Positions 12,428 to 24,430 of a DNA stretch of 64,000 bases are shown one piece after another. The notes beneath the pieces were generated by a model that was not told the origin of the DNA, searched no databases, and worked only from the letters and a program-made list of their open reading frames with translations. Each line of letters opens with the position of its first letter. Within the stretch, counting starts at the first letter, position 1. The stretch is from Ectocarpus siliculosus (Eukaryota > Sar > Phaeophyceae > Ectocarpales > Ectocarpaceae). Location of the stretch: assembly GCA_000310025.1 (NCBI GenBank), contig FN649728.1:1153173-1217172 (forward strand), in the 5' to 3' direction. Both the position numbers and the translations under genes were made by a program.

Positions 12428-15400
12428 TCAGTGCGGCGAGAAGCAGTGACACCGAAGAGCACCGTCATTCAGGAGAGTTATTACGCCTCCGCCCGCTCGT
12501 AAGTGACCGAGAAGAAACGTGAAACGCGGGAATGAGTCCAGGAGGACAGTTGCTGTAGCGACGAGGACCCAGGGTAGCCTCTTTGCACAGAATGCAACCA
12601 TAGACAACTGTCGACCCCGGGGCGGAGTGCCCCCTTCCGACTGTTCTACGCGCCTTACCGTGATCAGGACCACCGACGAGTGCCAATGGTGGCAAATGAT
12701 CACCGTCTCTCTCAGATTGAGGACTCCCAGGAGAAACATTTCGTCTTCCCCCGACAGTATCACCACCACCATTCCCCCCACCCCGTCCGTCGAAGGCAGA
12801 GGGAGACGTTGGGACACCCGTTCCTTGGTGGTGAGCAGACGGGCGTTTTCTGCGGTTCTTGTCATCGCTACCGTGCGCACCCCTCCTGGGTGTTTCGCCA
12901 TCTCGTTCGCTCGTCACGGCGTTTACATGTTCATTGGTAGTGCCGCCACCTGCTGCCGGATGGTCGCTTGATTCGCCCCTGCGGCGGCGGCGCAACGTAC
13001 CGCTCTTTGTCAGCTGGGGACGACATCACGGCTTACTAACCCGTGCCTTGCAGGGTGTTGGGGGCGTGGAACCGGAAACAGCTGAAAACGACTGTGCGTC
13101 CATGTGGCTCAAGAACTATCGTTGCTTACGCGTCTCTGACCTTTTGCTCGTGGGTAGCTTGAACACTAGCCTCGTCTTAATGCATAGAAACGCGCAATCC
13201 TTACCCGAGTCTAGGTTCCCAGCGGCTCCTTGCGCGTGCGAGCGGCTAAATGACGCCAAGGAATCAGCCGGGAGGATGGTTAACAATGTTGATACAGCTA
13301 ATTTTTCCTTTCCCACGACGAGCACTACGGCGCACCTCGGACAGTGGGCGGGAGGATTGTTTTCTGCGTCTTCTTCGTCCCAGAACGTTCCTCGAAAAGG
13401 TGCTGGCGGGGGGTCTTGTTGGGTTCTTCCATCTACCGCCGTCGCCGTGTTCGGCCCAGGCGTCGGAGTACCCGTACCTGCCCCTCCAGCTTCTGCAGCT
13501 TCTGCTTCGTCGTCGGCTTCTTTGGGTGCGGCTGATAATGTCTGCCGTCTCCCATGGGCGGCGTTTTGCCTCCGACCGTGGATACTCTTGCCTGAACTTG
13601 AATCGCCACCGCTGAAACAACCTGTACCCCCGCCGTCAATGTTGATACCGCTGTTGCGCTCTTTACCGATGGCCTGCGACCGGGAATGGTCACCCAACGG
13701 TGGTGTGCGTCCAATAATGGCAGTGATCAGGAGTCTGTGGAGGAGAAGCGTCGCAAAGGTCTCCCGCGCACGATCTTAAAACCTGTTAAGCTATGCGTAG
13801 TGGAAAGCACGAATCTCGTTTCTCAACGTCGCATGCCCGCACTTGACGAGTATGTGGAAACACTCAATGTCAATCATTAGTATGTATGCTGCTGTAAACA
13901 CTTAATTGACCTAGCGAGCATTGCCGGAAAATATGACTCGCCCGACAGAGTGGCCCGGTCCGTACTCACTGATAGCTCTTTTGCCCGCAGTGGAGTCTCG
14001 GAGCCGTGGAGGGCATCGATTCCGCTGTGTCCTGCCGTCCCTTGTCCACCATCAGTTGTCGGAGCCGAGTTGACCACCAAGCGTTGCCCTTGCTTGAGTG
14101 CCGGCAGCATGATTCCCTCTGAGCCCCTCGCGGCCGAACTTCGCCGACTGCCTTCTCGATACGTATCGGCTGTCTTGTTGCCAGCGCCCTCATTTCTACC
14201 ACCATCGCCGCAGTCATCGCCCTGGCCACATCTGCGAACACCATCGCTGCTATCGCTATCCTCTCGACCAGGTAGACCGTTCACCACAGTCACCTGGACG
14301 CTGGTGGTCGTCGAAACGGTCGCGGTCGTACCGCCGCCATCAGCTTCCCTCGCCACTGCTTTACTATCTTTCCAGGCGCGAGACCCGGCGAAACCACCTC
14401 TCGCCGTATTCCCTCCCACTCGCTTGTTACCACTTTTTTTGTTGCTGCTGGAGGTTTTGCTTGTAGTTGGAAGAGTCCTCCCAGTCTTGGAAAGGTATGC
14501 TCTCGTTCTCCTGCCGAGGTTGGAGAACGTGGACCCGTCTCTTGTGACTCAGAACGTGAAGCCAAATAGCGAGAGTGAGAGATGGCATAAGCAGGCATCC
14601 CACCGGGATGGGTGTCCTGTAGAATTTGGCTTTCACAAGAAACCCATGCTCGGGATATCTTCTGTGTTCGCGGAGGTTCGTGTGCGGTGGGCATGGAGGG
14701 TAACCCTTGACGGCTATATGTCACCACTGCGCGTTCCAGAATGACTCTGTCCTCCCCGGTGGCACCAGTGCAATACTCTAGCGGTGAAACAGTCAACTCG
14801 TAAATTGAAGTGCCGTACCTGGATAGTCCGGGGGTCGAAGCCGCGATCAAAGCACTGCTGGTACTGGAAGGGGCGAATGATGCCGCCTCCCGCTCTTCTG
14901 CCGTGTGCCTGGCGCGAACCTCTCTGTGCGTCTGGCGGCGGCGTTTCATCTCCTCCCCGGTCTCCCTCAACGCCTGCAGCAATAGTTTGTTCCGCCAGCT
15001 ATCCCCTTCGCCGGGCAAGGCTCCCTGCACCTGTGTTTACGGCACAACAGAAACCCAACGCGGAAAGGAACGAAGCGGGTTTTGCACTATTATATAGGAA
15101 TGTTCGTGAAAATGAGGGAAGAATTGTCCTGGGAAGTGCCTCTTCAAATAACGGGCTCCTTCATAGACCCTCTGACGTATGTATCTTGTTGGTGGAGCTG
15201 TCACCAAGATCGGGAGAACTTTTCCCGCGCTGTTGCTTCCCTTTGACTGCTGCAGGATTGAGAACAGAAAAACGATTGTTTACCCGAGCACACCTGGTCG
15301 AAAATTGCATTGAAGCACCAGCACCATTACTTCCGCAGATAACACAAGCCAACCCCCCACGGATGAGACATAACACTTGAATTCGCCATTGCGCTCAGCA

Positions 15401-15878
15401 GCGTGTGCGGTTCCAGCGAGGAACACGTTCCTCCCTCCAACTTCCACACGGCAATCACCTCGCAGCTTCTTCCCAAACGGCCACCAAGGGAAGACCACCC
15501 GCTCTCAGCTGAGGCCGTGGACATCTCATGACCACCTGGGTAGGAGGTGGCATCGTCCTTGACCGGTCCCTTTTGTATGCCCGTCCGTTTGGATAGCAGC
15601 CGTTTTCGTTTATTGGTGGCGTTCCGGCTGTCGTTATTGATACTTTTCCCCCGTGGTTGTCGACCGGTAGTATGGATGGTGTACCGGCATTTTCGTCGTT
15701 CTTGCCCTCTGGCCGCCGTCGCCGAGACGTCATCGTCTGGGGCAGCGCTGAACTCAAACCTGCGCTCGATTTGACGTTTGAGTACGGGAGGATAGCGTCG
15801 ACAAAAGAAGCTCATGATAAGCCCTAAGACTTGGGTTACAGCCAGCCTTTTTCGTGTGTTTGATCTTTGGCTGCACAA
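12428..15878 (-). CDS. Low-complexity open segments, possibly N-terminal exons of the LRR/EF-hand gene
   Basis: Long minus-strand open stretches lie at 15878-15327, 15030-14290, 14419-13877, 13697-13116 and 12995-12465. They are rich in Ser, Gly, Arg, Thr and Glu, and I recognise no domain. They lie directly upstream of the first supported LRR exon and in the same direction, so they could be disordered N-terminal exons of that gene or a separate gene. Plausible acceptors exist (for example the CAG before 12974), but I could not fix a phase-consistent chain. Plus-strand ORFs here (such as 13950-14744) are equally long and low in complexity, so ORF length alone proves little in this GC-rich stretch. 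Confidence 0.3.
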
Positions 15879-17237
15879 TGGGAAAGGTCACGCAGTGAAA
15901 CATGCAGCGGTCGAGGGATGTAGCAACAATATGGACAGCTCATTCTGGACAGCTGTGACGTGATGGGCGTCGAGATAAATCTGTCTGTTCACACAACTTT
16001 TTCTTCAATATCCTCCGCCAACATCTAGGTATTTTCTTGGTTGAAAATGATTAATAATCTATATGGGTTTGGGGCGTTGATGAAACACTTCGTTGAAGTC
16101 ATGTTCATCATGAGATTTCTTGGTTGGCCATGATGATTTATCTATATTTATTGGGTTTTGGGTGTTGTTTGTGTTCGTTTTGGATACTGTATTTGTTTCA
16201 CTTTCGGGGACGTAATATGTAATATGTGATGGGACGTGCCTGGTGGCATTCTCGCGCACAGCACTTTGAGTCCTGGTTGGGTTGGATTGCAGATGTTAGT
16301 GGTTGAGTTCGGTCTTCTTCGCTACAGTCATGGCTCTGACACAAAAAACTTGAGTTTCGGGTAAAGGTCCAACCCCATGTTTTGAGCCGGAAACCAGCCT
16401 TGTACATTTTCTGCCTGCTGCTTTCCCTGTGGTGACGTTTCAGTAAGCTTCTGCCCTGAGTATTGTCTAGAAGCATGGAATGCCCGCCATTCTGTACTAT
16501 TTTGGCAACGTTTTTTCTCGAACATTCACCAGGTCTTGTTTCCCCGAGTGTGCGGTATAAAGAGCGCTGGAAACGGGCATTCAACAAGCAGGCTGTGATA
16601 GTAGTTGTGATGCTCTGTTGCCGTGGTTGACCCTCGCGCTACAGTCTTCTGAATAGTGGATGTTTCTGTCACGCAGATGGAAGGCTCTTCACCACCCGCC
16701 AAAATTCCACAGCAGCCACCAAGTTGTGGATACGATACGTCCCAAGAGCTTCTCCACAGTGTCGGACTGGAGGCTAACGTGCACGGTGTACGTCGAAATA
16801 AGACTTCCAAAAAGAAAGCAATGTTCCTAGGACCAGTCCTGGAGTCTCATATTATTCTGGACTCTTGTGACAGCTATTTGTACGGGGCTCGCGCCTATAT
16901 CGTCCCTCGTAGCTCGAAGAAATAGATGTTACGAATCTTAAGGCGTTCGAATTTGTGCACGCGCACACCAGTTCATACATAGTTGGGGTACCATCTCAAG
17001 CGCGGGACACGGTTGTCGGTGTTGATTGTGCAAAACCTGATTGAGAGCACGGGTACTATTTGCATATCCCGTCGCGACGACTCCTCATACACATCCGAGG
17101 AAGGGGTTTCATGAACATCATCAACCTGTCACTCTCGGTACGCATGGAAATTATTGCCGCCAGGAAGGGCACATATTTGTGGTCCTCATTAGCCTGCCTG
17201 TCTATTCATCTACCCTGTTATATTGGTGCTATCTTCC

Positions 17238-17268
<31 letters not shown>

Positions 17269-17302
17269 GTGTCTCTTTCTCTCTCTCTCTTTCGCTCTAT
17301 CT

Positions 17303-17358
<56 letters not shown>

Positions 17359-20300
17359 ACACTCTTCTTTCTGCTCTGTTGCAGTGCTCAGAGACCCAGT
17401 GGGCGTTTCAATCTGCAGAAATTTTCTTGCCGTACACACACGCAGGGTTTGGTCCAGTCCGTGAAGCTCCTCTCCGTGCCTCTAGGACTGGCGAATTTCG
17501 CTTGAAGAATTTTTGGTGGCTAGTTTGTGTTCTTCAGTAGGGCTGGTTCAGCACCTCTGCTTGGTGGGACAGAACGCCCTTGTCAATGGTTTCGAGAGCA
17601 CGCACGGTTCAGGGCGCTCCCACGTAAACTAGACCTTCACTATGTTCTGTTTTCAGATTCTAGTGAAGAAATGTTTCAGGCCGTTCCGCGGAAAAATTTT
17701 CTACGATTGGAACCTTCGCTCGGAAAGACTTGGCTCCTGTCGAAAGTCGGATAAACAGGCAAGTTCTCCCCGCACCCCGCACCACAAACAATCAAGCCAA
17801 ATTTCATCGAGGTAGGTGGACCTTTCCAACCTCTTGACAAATAGCAACATCTCGTTCACCGACAATTCCTAGCCAAACCTACGCAGATCGACCGTTCTCT
17901 GCGCGGTCCTATCATGGACAATGTCCTATGGCACATAACCACCCGTCAGTGGTCACACCAAGCAGAGGAGACATTCATGGTTGGCACTGGCCTTACCGTC
18001 CATGTGTGAAGCCTGTAGGCAAGCTGTAAGCTTGGAGGCCCTTCCGCCCGCTGCTGGCCACAAGTACCGCTGAGATGACGAAAACTCACCTTATTCGATC
18101 TCCAGGAGGACTGGCATCATGACCGTCATAGACAATCGCCCGGTTCTCCTGCTGCCGGTTGTCCCGCTGCTCCGAGAACAATACCGGTGACGACGACGAC
18201 GGTGCACAATGCTGAAAGTCCAACTGACAATCGACATGTCCGGAGCGCCGGCTCTTTCTTGCCTCGTCTTTCCACGGTGGTGGGAACATGTGTTTGGCGA
18301 GGATACTGTACCTTGTCCCCGAACTCCTGCAGACTATGTAGACTAATGTACTATTGCTACAGTCTACTGTAAGACTATACCGTAGATATCACACATCCAC
18401 GCGCACGCGCCCAAGAAACGTAGGGAGGCTTCTCGCAAGACCGGACGGGAGAGAAAGAGCGAGAGAGGTCTCCTCCCTTCGTGAGCGCCTACTCTACCGG
18501 TTCGAGACACATGGTACAAGACCCCGTTTGATGTGTTGCTTTCATGGCGTCGTGACAGCAGACAGCAAGGTAGGACGAGGGGTACTTTTCCGCCGCGGCC
18601 GTCCCGAAACGTAAGCAATCGTACCGCAAATTGTTGGGTTCACTTTCGTAGCATGGTTCTATATTTTTTCGTTCCATTTCTTCGACATTTCGACTGGATT
18701 CTCTATTATATCGTTCTTCCGAGCCTCACACACCCACACTCACTCACACACGCCCTCCTTCATACGTGTGAGAGGACGATGATCAATCGCCAGTACGCCG
18801 CCACCGAACAAGTGACGGACACCAATCAACTTGTGTTTGAGATACGCGACGCACGCATGCCGATTCTCGTGGCCGAATGTAGACTGCTGTACCGTTCCCA
18901 GCAACACGAAACCGTCATATTGCTGGAGAGATCACGCCGACATTATGCTTGTACTCCCTTTTTGTACTGCCGGGCAGGTAGTCCTTTCGCGAGAGGCGGG
19001 AGGAAGTGTTATGATCATGTCATTGCCAGCGCCCTGGGGTCTTGAAAACAACGGCATGGAACTGCACCACTTCGTGCCGACATCCCTGCGCTTGAGAACA
19101 AACAGCTTCATGTTTATTGTTTTTCTTTCGAATTGGAGAAAACACGCTGCTGACAGTACACGTTTCCCGCAGACGCTCTCTGCGCCCATCCTACCGTGTC
19201 TCTGTCCATCAGTACTACTGTCTCCCACTCTCCCCTAAGAATAGCAGCCGGGAATATTCTCTTTCTACTGGTGTGGGAACTCTTCCTACTAACACCTCAG
19301 ACGACCAATTCCCCAAATGGTACTACTCTACCATTCACTTTGTTGTACCCAAATTCCGAGGTCGTCACGAGAGTCTCGCTGCAGTAGGAACGAGCAGCTT
19401 CATCCCACTACAATACCCCACACCATCTTTCCCCCCCTGTCTCACCATTCCTTTTTCTTTGTCGCCAACATAATACTCGACGCACAAGTCGCGAACCCTC
19501 CCCACCACTTACTGCGCAAGGGTTGTGCGCATCTGAATTACACCCTGTCCTCTGGACTACTCCTCCCAACCACAACGGCAGACGCTCCACTCTGAAAGGG
19601 GTGCAAAGCGACATCCTTTTGTTTAGATCCCAACGTTTCGGAAATCTCTCAAAACGCTCGCGGAGCATGACCATGCCTCAACACTCTGACTTCACGGCCG
19701 CCACGGAACAAGGATTGTGGTACGTAACCGGGCAGCGTGGCATGACCAGACATTTCCATCATCATCAAAGCCATAGATCCGCCATGTGCTCTATTGTATT
19801 CCCCGATTGCGTGCCACTACAATAGCTTCCTCCTGTATAAGCCCGTACTCTCTGATCTGGTCATGATCTCCCTTGTGAGCAAAGATGTTCTTAGCTTCAC
19901 ACAACTGTTTGGCCTCCAAACCTGACCAATCGTTAGTATCCCTCTCTCTAGTTGACCTGCTGCTGTGCAGCTATCCTGTTCTACTGTACGCTGCCCAGTG
20001 TGCCTTCTCCTTGCTCGTGAGTTGTCTTACAGAATGATCACTCCAAAGGGTCCTCTCGCAAATCTGGTAGCCCAAAATACAGGAACGAAAACCCCTCTGA
20101 CAAGATCGATGTTTTCAATATTCGACGGTTTCAATAAACAGTGTAGTCTGTGTTCGTGAGGTTGATTATTTCATCATTACGAATACACTACTGCTGTAGT
20201 TACTCATGTGTGATGGTTTCTACCATGGAGCTAAAGTGGCAGCAAGGGGCATAGATCTTCGGGGTATCTTATGACATGTCTAGAATTCTGTATCTTTGAC

Positions 20301-20511
20301 CTGTTGCATAGTGTTCCGAGTTCTGCGTTTTCTTGCTACTGGTGTGCGGCACGGGAGTTCGCCTCCCGTTGCCACTCTCTCCTGTTCCCCTTACGACAAG
20401 GGCAACCTAATCAACGACTTTACCATCTTAACATCTCTTCACGCCTACCAACGGCGCAGCCTTGCTCATCCCAGCAGCACTAGGCTTGGGGCAATCAAGC
20501 AGTCTGCGTCG
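15879..20511. other. Region without a supported gene
   Basis: About 4.6 kb with only short ORFs in all frames, no recognised domain and no phase-consistent exon chain. It holds one microsatellite (17237-17354). The longest open stretches (18533-19045 plus, 16656-16925 plus) show no family signature strong enough to call. It separates the minus-strand LRR gene from the plus-strand duplicated locus. Confidence 0.5.
17237..17354. repeat. Compound microsatellite (CTGT)n then (CT)n
   Basis: Eight CTGT units run from 17237 to about 17268. A short interrupted stretch follows, then an almost pure CT tract to about 17354. Six-frame ORFs crossing it encode only Ser/Leu/Val/Cys or Arg/Glu runs and are not genes. 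Confidence 0.95.
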
Positions 20512-23058
20512 GTTATGTCTACACAAACGTGCTCTCCACAGCACAAGGGCAAGGTATACCACCCTCAGCGGTAAGAAAATGGCCGTCCCGCCTCTGGTAC
20601 GCGCCGTCGCCATAGCAGTGGCCATGTTCGGACGGGAAGCATCAGGAATCAATACATCGGTAGTAGAATCGTTTGGTGGAAACAACTGTGGCAGCGCTTC
20701 AACTGCTGCTCCTACTGATCTTGATGCGAGTTCAATGCCGAACAAACTACTACTACCACGGGTACGAGGGCATGAGGCAGTATCGACCGACACAAGTAAC
20801 AGCAAAGCAGTGGCCCTGGAGACCGAGGTCATGGAATTGGATGCCACCAAACCTTTTCCTACCTCTGGGGTGTCCTCTTCCGTCCGCCGCGGTATGTCTA
20901 AGGGCCGTGGGCGGCGAGCGTCACCGTCCAACACAGAGCGCATGCGAGAGGATGACAGCTTGAACCCCGGGTGTCCCTACGCTGTCCCGACAGAGGCCCT
21001 TGCAAGAGGTGAGAAATGCCAGGAAGAGACCTTCAAACCCCTGAACTGCGCTCCCAACCAAAGTTTTGAGCCTTGACCTGTGTCGCCGGACTCCATCCGT
21101 GCACGTTCCTGGCTAAAGCTGAGCAATCTAAGGCGTTGTACATCATACGAGACCGTCGGTACATGAGGCCAGCAGCACGGCAGTGGCTTCGAAACCAACA
21201 CCGTCACCTAGCCAACATTAGCACATCAGGCAAAGTAGGCTCATTGGCATCACATGTTGACCTCGGTCACGAGCAAGGACGGATATATATTCTGTTGTAC
21301 GGAACGATGTCGACAGCACCATTTTGAAGCGCGTCTCCGATACTACATAAGACGAAGGTATTCCATACCTATCACCCCGTCTGAGGTTTGGGCGAAACAT
21401 CCACACGCTGTTTCCTGGGATACAGTTTCAACCTGCGGATTGGAATGTGCCATGATAGCAGTCTAGTCGAGATGAAAACATAAGACACCACGTCGTTCGA
21501 GGACGGCGTGGAGGGAGAATTGGAGTACCCAAACGCCCACCACTAGCGCGGAACGATAAAACGGCAAGGCAAGTCCATCCGCCAAAACCATCACAACCGC
21601 CACCTCCTTGCATTTTCAACGACACCCGGCGTGTTTGCCTTGGATTTGTTCGGATGATAATGACCATGGTGATATCGGGTGCCCCCACCCCGCGGTAAAA
21701 CCGAGGTAATTGCATGTCATTAACCGCTCCCATTCCCCGCAACACGATTCAGGTTACAGCTCGTCGGATCCCGGCAATGTCATTGAAGTCACGAGCTTCG
21801 AATTTGCGCGCATGGGAAACCGCTTCATCGCTCTCTATCACACCTTCACTCTGGGGTTTTGCTGCAAGTCGAAGATGGTGAGTACGACGCATCGTGAGAC
21901 CGTTTGAAGGACGGTTTTTCGACATTTTGTTTATGTGTCCAGTTTAACCACCAAGTCCAGTTTCAGCAGGTGCTGCAAATAGTTGAAGGAACTCATCCAC
22001 AACATAGTCGTGCAACCGTTGTTCCTCGGCCGCTACCTGTTACCTCGTATTACAGTAGGAGTCAAATAGTCATTGCTGCGATATGGCATTGGTATTGATA
22101 CAGTCTATAAGTTCCAAAGAGGCACAATTTCACGACAAGCACCAGAAATTGCTCACATCCGTGGTCTCGTGAGGCGTCTGTTGACCCCCAACGGTTTGGT
22201 CCACTTGGTTGTTTTGGTTCCATCTCGACTCTAGCTTTCTCCATAGATAGGGTCTGCAAAGCCACGAACTCCGTATCGCAAAGTAAGACACGATCATTTG
22301 GTGTCTGAAATTGCCGTCTTGGCTGGAATTTCACTGCACATTTGCTGCACTGATGAAATGCAGGTAACGTTGCCTCCAAAGGATGACATTTTGGCCCCTG
22401 GAATATTCAACGACGGCACTCCGGGTCCTCGCTGGTTTGACTTCTCCGGCGCCCCCGACGTGGCGGGGTTCAACGCCAGCAGCTGTCTTCCCACCATAAC
22501 GTGGGGCAGGAGAGATTCGTTCCTTCTGACAGGACGTGAGCGAAATTTTTGCATTTGAAACTTCAAAATCACTCGCGTATCCCTACGTCAAGTTTAGTCG
22601 GGTGACGTACTTTTTAGTGTTGTGAAAGAACGCGCGGGTCTGAGTCGTACGCTCTGCGCAGCAACATTCAACAAATGGTGCATGTTTGTCATTGTTAGGA
22701 AAGTGGATGAGCCGGACCATCCGCATTGCACAATAGACTCTCGGAATGCATCCCCGACACGTACCACCCGCGCAGCGCCTCGTCGTGCATGCAGGAGGCA
22801 TGTATTTTTCACCAAAACCAAACCAAACAACCGAATCAAGAATAACGATTGATGTGAACATCGGTTGCACAAATCTCGAGTACCCCGTTGGCCTCACTCT
22901 CTCCAACCGTACTATCCATGCCAGTGGATGAACAGGACCATCCGTACTACACTCCAGGGCTCCGCAAGTGTCTACAATCGGTGAAGCGGCTCATCGAATG
23001 CGAATCCATGTACTATTTCCCGATGGACATCGACGTCTGCAGCAGCTTGTATAACCAC
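20512..23058 (+). repeat. 2.55-kb direct repeat, copy 1
   Basis: This stretch is nearly identical (about 97-98% by eye) to 61363-63905 in the same orientation. Identity starts at GTTATGTCTACACAAACG and stops around ATAACCAC. Outside these points the sequences are unrelated. The unit contains all of exons 1-3 and part of exon 4 of a glycosyltransferase-like gene, including its introns, so it arose by DNA-level duplication rather than retroposition. Confidence 0.95.
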
Positions 23059-23076
23059 TTGTATTCGGCCGTCTGA
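20579..23076 (+). pseudogene. Glycosyltransferase-like secretory protein, copy 1, 3'-truncated
   Basis: Four exons join in phase: 20579-21008 (phase 1), 21753-21877, 22364-22535 (phase 1) and 22925-23076, each with GT-AG borders. The ATG at 20579 begins a hydrophobic signal or anchor (MAVPPLVRAVAIAVAMFG), followed by a Ser/Thr-rich stem with several Cys. Exon 2 holds FARMGNRFIALYHTF, similar to the R-x-G-N nucleotide-sugar-binding motif of fucosyltransferase-fold enzymes. Exon 3 carries VTLPPKDDILAPGIF. A type II Golgi glycosyltransferase-like protein is the best guess; no exact family is recognised. In exon 4 homology to the second copy ends at 23058 and a stop follows six codons later, so the C-terminal half is missing and this copy is probably dead. 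Confidence 0.6.
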
Positions 23077-23975
23077 ACGCCGGCAATCCGGATTGTATCG
23101 TACACTAATCGTGAAAACGCCTTGGAACCAGTGAGCACGATTGAAGCACAATTCAAACTCATAGGACGTATTGTACACTTTTTTGACCTGATACAATGTA
23201 CGATTACTCACCCCCTCTAAGTAGCCCTGAACACACTACACGCAACACACGACTCGAATCTACGGCGGTGTACAGCAAAATAAATACACTGTACGATTCG
23301 ACGCCTCCTCTAAGATACCGATAACGCATTGCACGTGTCTCTCGTGTCACCTGCTTCATTTCAGCTCGACAAAAAGCGGAGGGCGGGTAGAGGGGAGGGG
23401 GTTAACGGCCCGGGCCGCGGATGCGATGTGACAAGGACGGGCGGGCACAGAGCGCCACACACTTCAACTAAAATAGCAACGGTTGAACACGAGGCAGAGG
23501 GCGCAAACTGTGCACACATTTCAAGTCGTTGTGGCGCGGGCGGGAGTTCTTGGGGCCCGTGGGTGCGATTTGACACGGAACGGATGTTACAGATCACCGC
23601 AGGCTTCAGATTGCACCGCAATTTTAGCGGGGATGGCTAGATATGGCCACAACACCCGCGCACGCCAAGTTTGGGGACGATACACGGGTCCTGAGGGCAA
23701 ACCGGCAGGGAAACGTGCTGAAACGGGTAGTTTTGGCGGCTTTTGCTCACATGTACACGCCGTCGAAACTGCTATTATTCGAGGGCAGTGACGCGATATA
23801 GGGAAACGGTAGGTCTATTAAAAAAATAGACAACACCCCCCCCGTGATGATTGCATATTCCGTCCTCCCCAGAGCGTACAGTGGACGCGATGTAGGGAAA
23901 AGGTAGGCCTTTGTGGAATTTGTCAATCGTTGACATTCGACGCCCTGGCCTCACCCCCATTCAACACAACCTACG
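23077..23975. other. Intergenic segment with a short duplicated motif
   Basis: No supported gene. A motif of about 35 bp (cagtg-acgcgat-tagggaaa-ggtaggcct) occurs twice, near 23789 and near 23879. Around 23200-23300 there are two related copies of a gtacgatt...cctctaag pattern. The segment lies between the truncated duplication and the compact two-ORF unit. Confidence 0.5.
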
Positions 23976-24407
23976 ATGAAGAACTGCTCTCGGCTCGCTG
24001 TGCGTTTTCCGTCAGATGCGGTCATTGACGTCGAAGAGATCCACGCAAGTTTGCGTGGTGAATATGATATCGGGTACATCGCGAAGATTTGGCAGCAAAA
24101 GTTCAAGCAGTGCTTTGCTCTATCTGAGGAAAGGGTCGAAGATGGCTGGGAGGGGTCGTTTCAGAGGGGGTTTGCGACATTGTTAATGGAAGTGTTTGGC
24201 AACCCTACGTGTTTTGGGTTTCCAAGCCCGGATGTACGCAAGGAGCGTAGAGACGCCATAGCCCTTGTCGGGGAAAATCATGAAAAGGTGGGGGCAATTT
24301 ACACGTTGACGGGAAAGAGGGTTGTTCGTGTGCTGTCTGAGAGTCAGTGTCGCGGCGAAACGGTATGGCGCGACACATCGTGGGATGCGTTAAGTTCAAC
24401 AATATAA
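23976..24407 (+). CDS. Unknown intronless ORF, 143 aa (ORF 1 of a two-ORF unit)
   Basis: Complete ATG-to-TAA frame of 143 codons with a normal, non-repetitive amino-acid composition, unlike the low-complexity random ORFs elsewhere in the window. It contains blocks such as VIDVEEIHASLRGEYDIGYI and RRDAIALVGENHEKVGAIYT. It looks globular and acidic, with no signal peptide or membrane segment. I do not recognise a family. Its stop lies 23 bp before the ATG of the next ORF on the same strand, in another frame, with no room for a typical intron of this genome. A viral or other horizontally acquired origin is possible but unproven. Confidence 0.5.
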   Translation: MKNCSRLAVRFPSDAVIDVEEIHASLRGEYDIGYIAKIWQQKFKQCFALSEERVEDGWEGSFQRGFATLLMEVFGNPTCFGFPSPDVRKERRDAIALVGENHEKVGAIYTLTGKRVVRVLSESQCRGETVWRDTSWDALSSTI

Positions 24408-24430
24408 TATTGTCTTCAATTTACCGAGTC

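Noticed and set aside
13950-14744. 264-codon plus-strand ORF
   Set aside because: Low-complexity Ser/Pro/Leu/Val sequence lying opposite equally open minus-strand frames in a GC-rich stretch; no domain, no splice support.
17041-17505. 154-codon ORF rich in Ser/Leu
   Set aside because: Its length comes from the CTGT/CT microsatellite, which is open in several frames.
18781-18909. Possible fragment of an Mtg1/YlqF-type GTPase (LVFEIRDARMPI)
   Set aside because: Only one motif of about 12 residues, no G-motifs nearby and no phase-consistent neighbouring exon.
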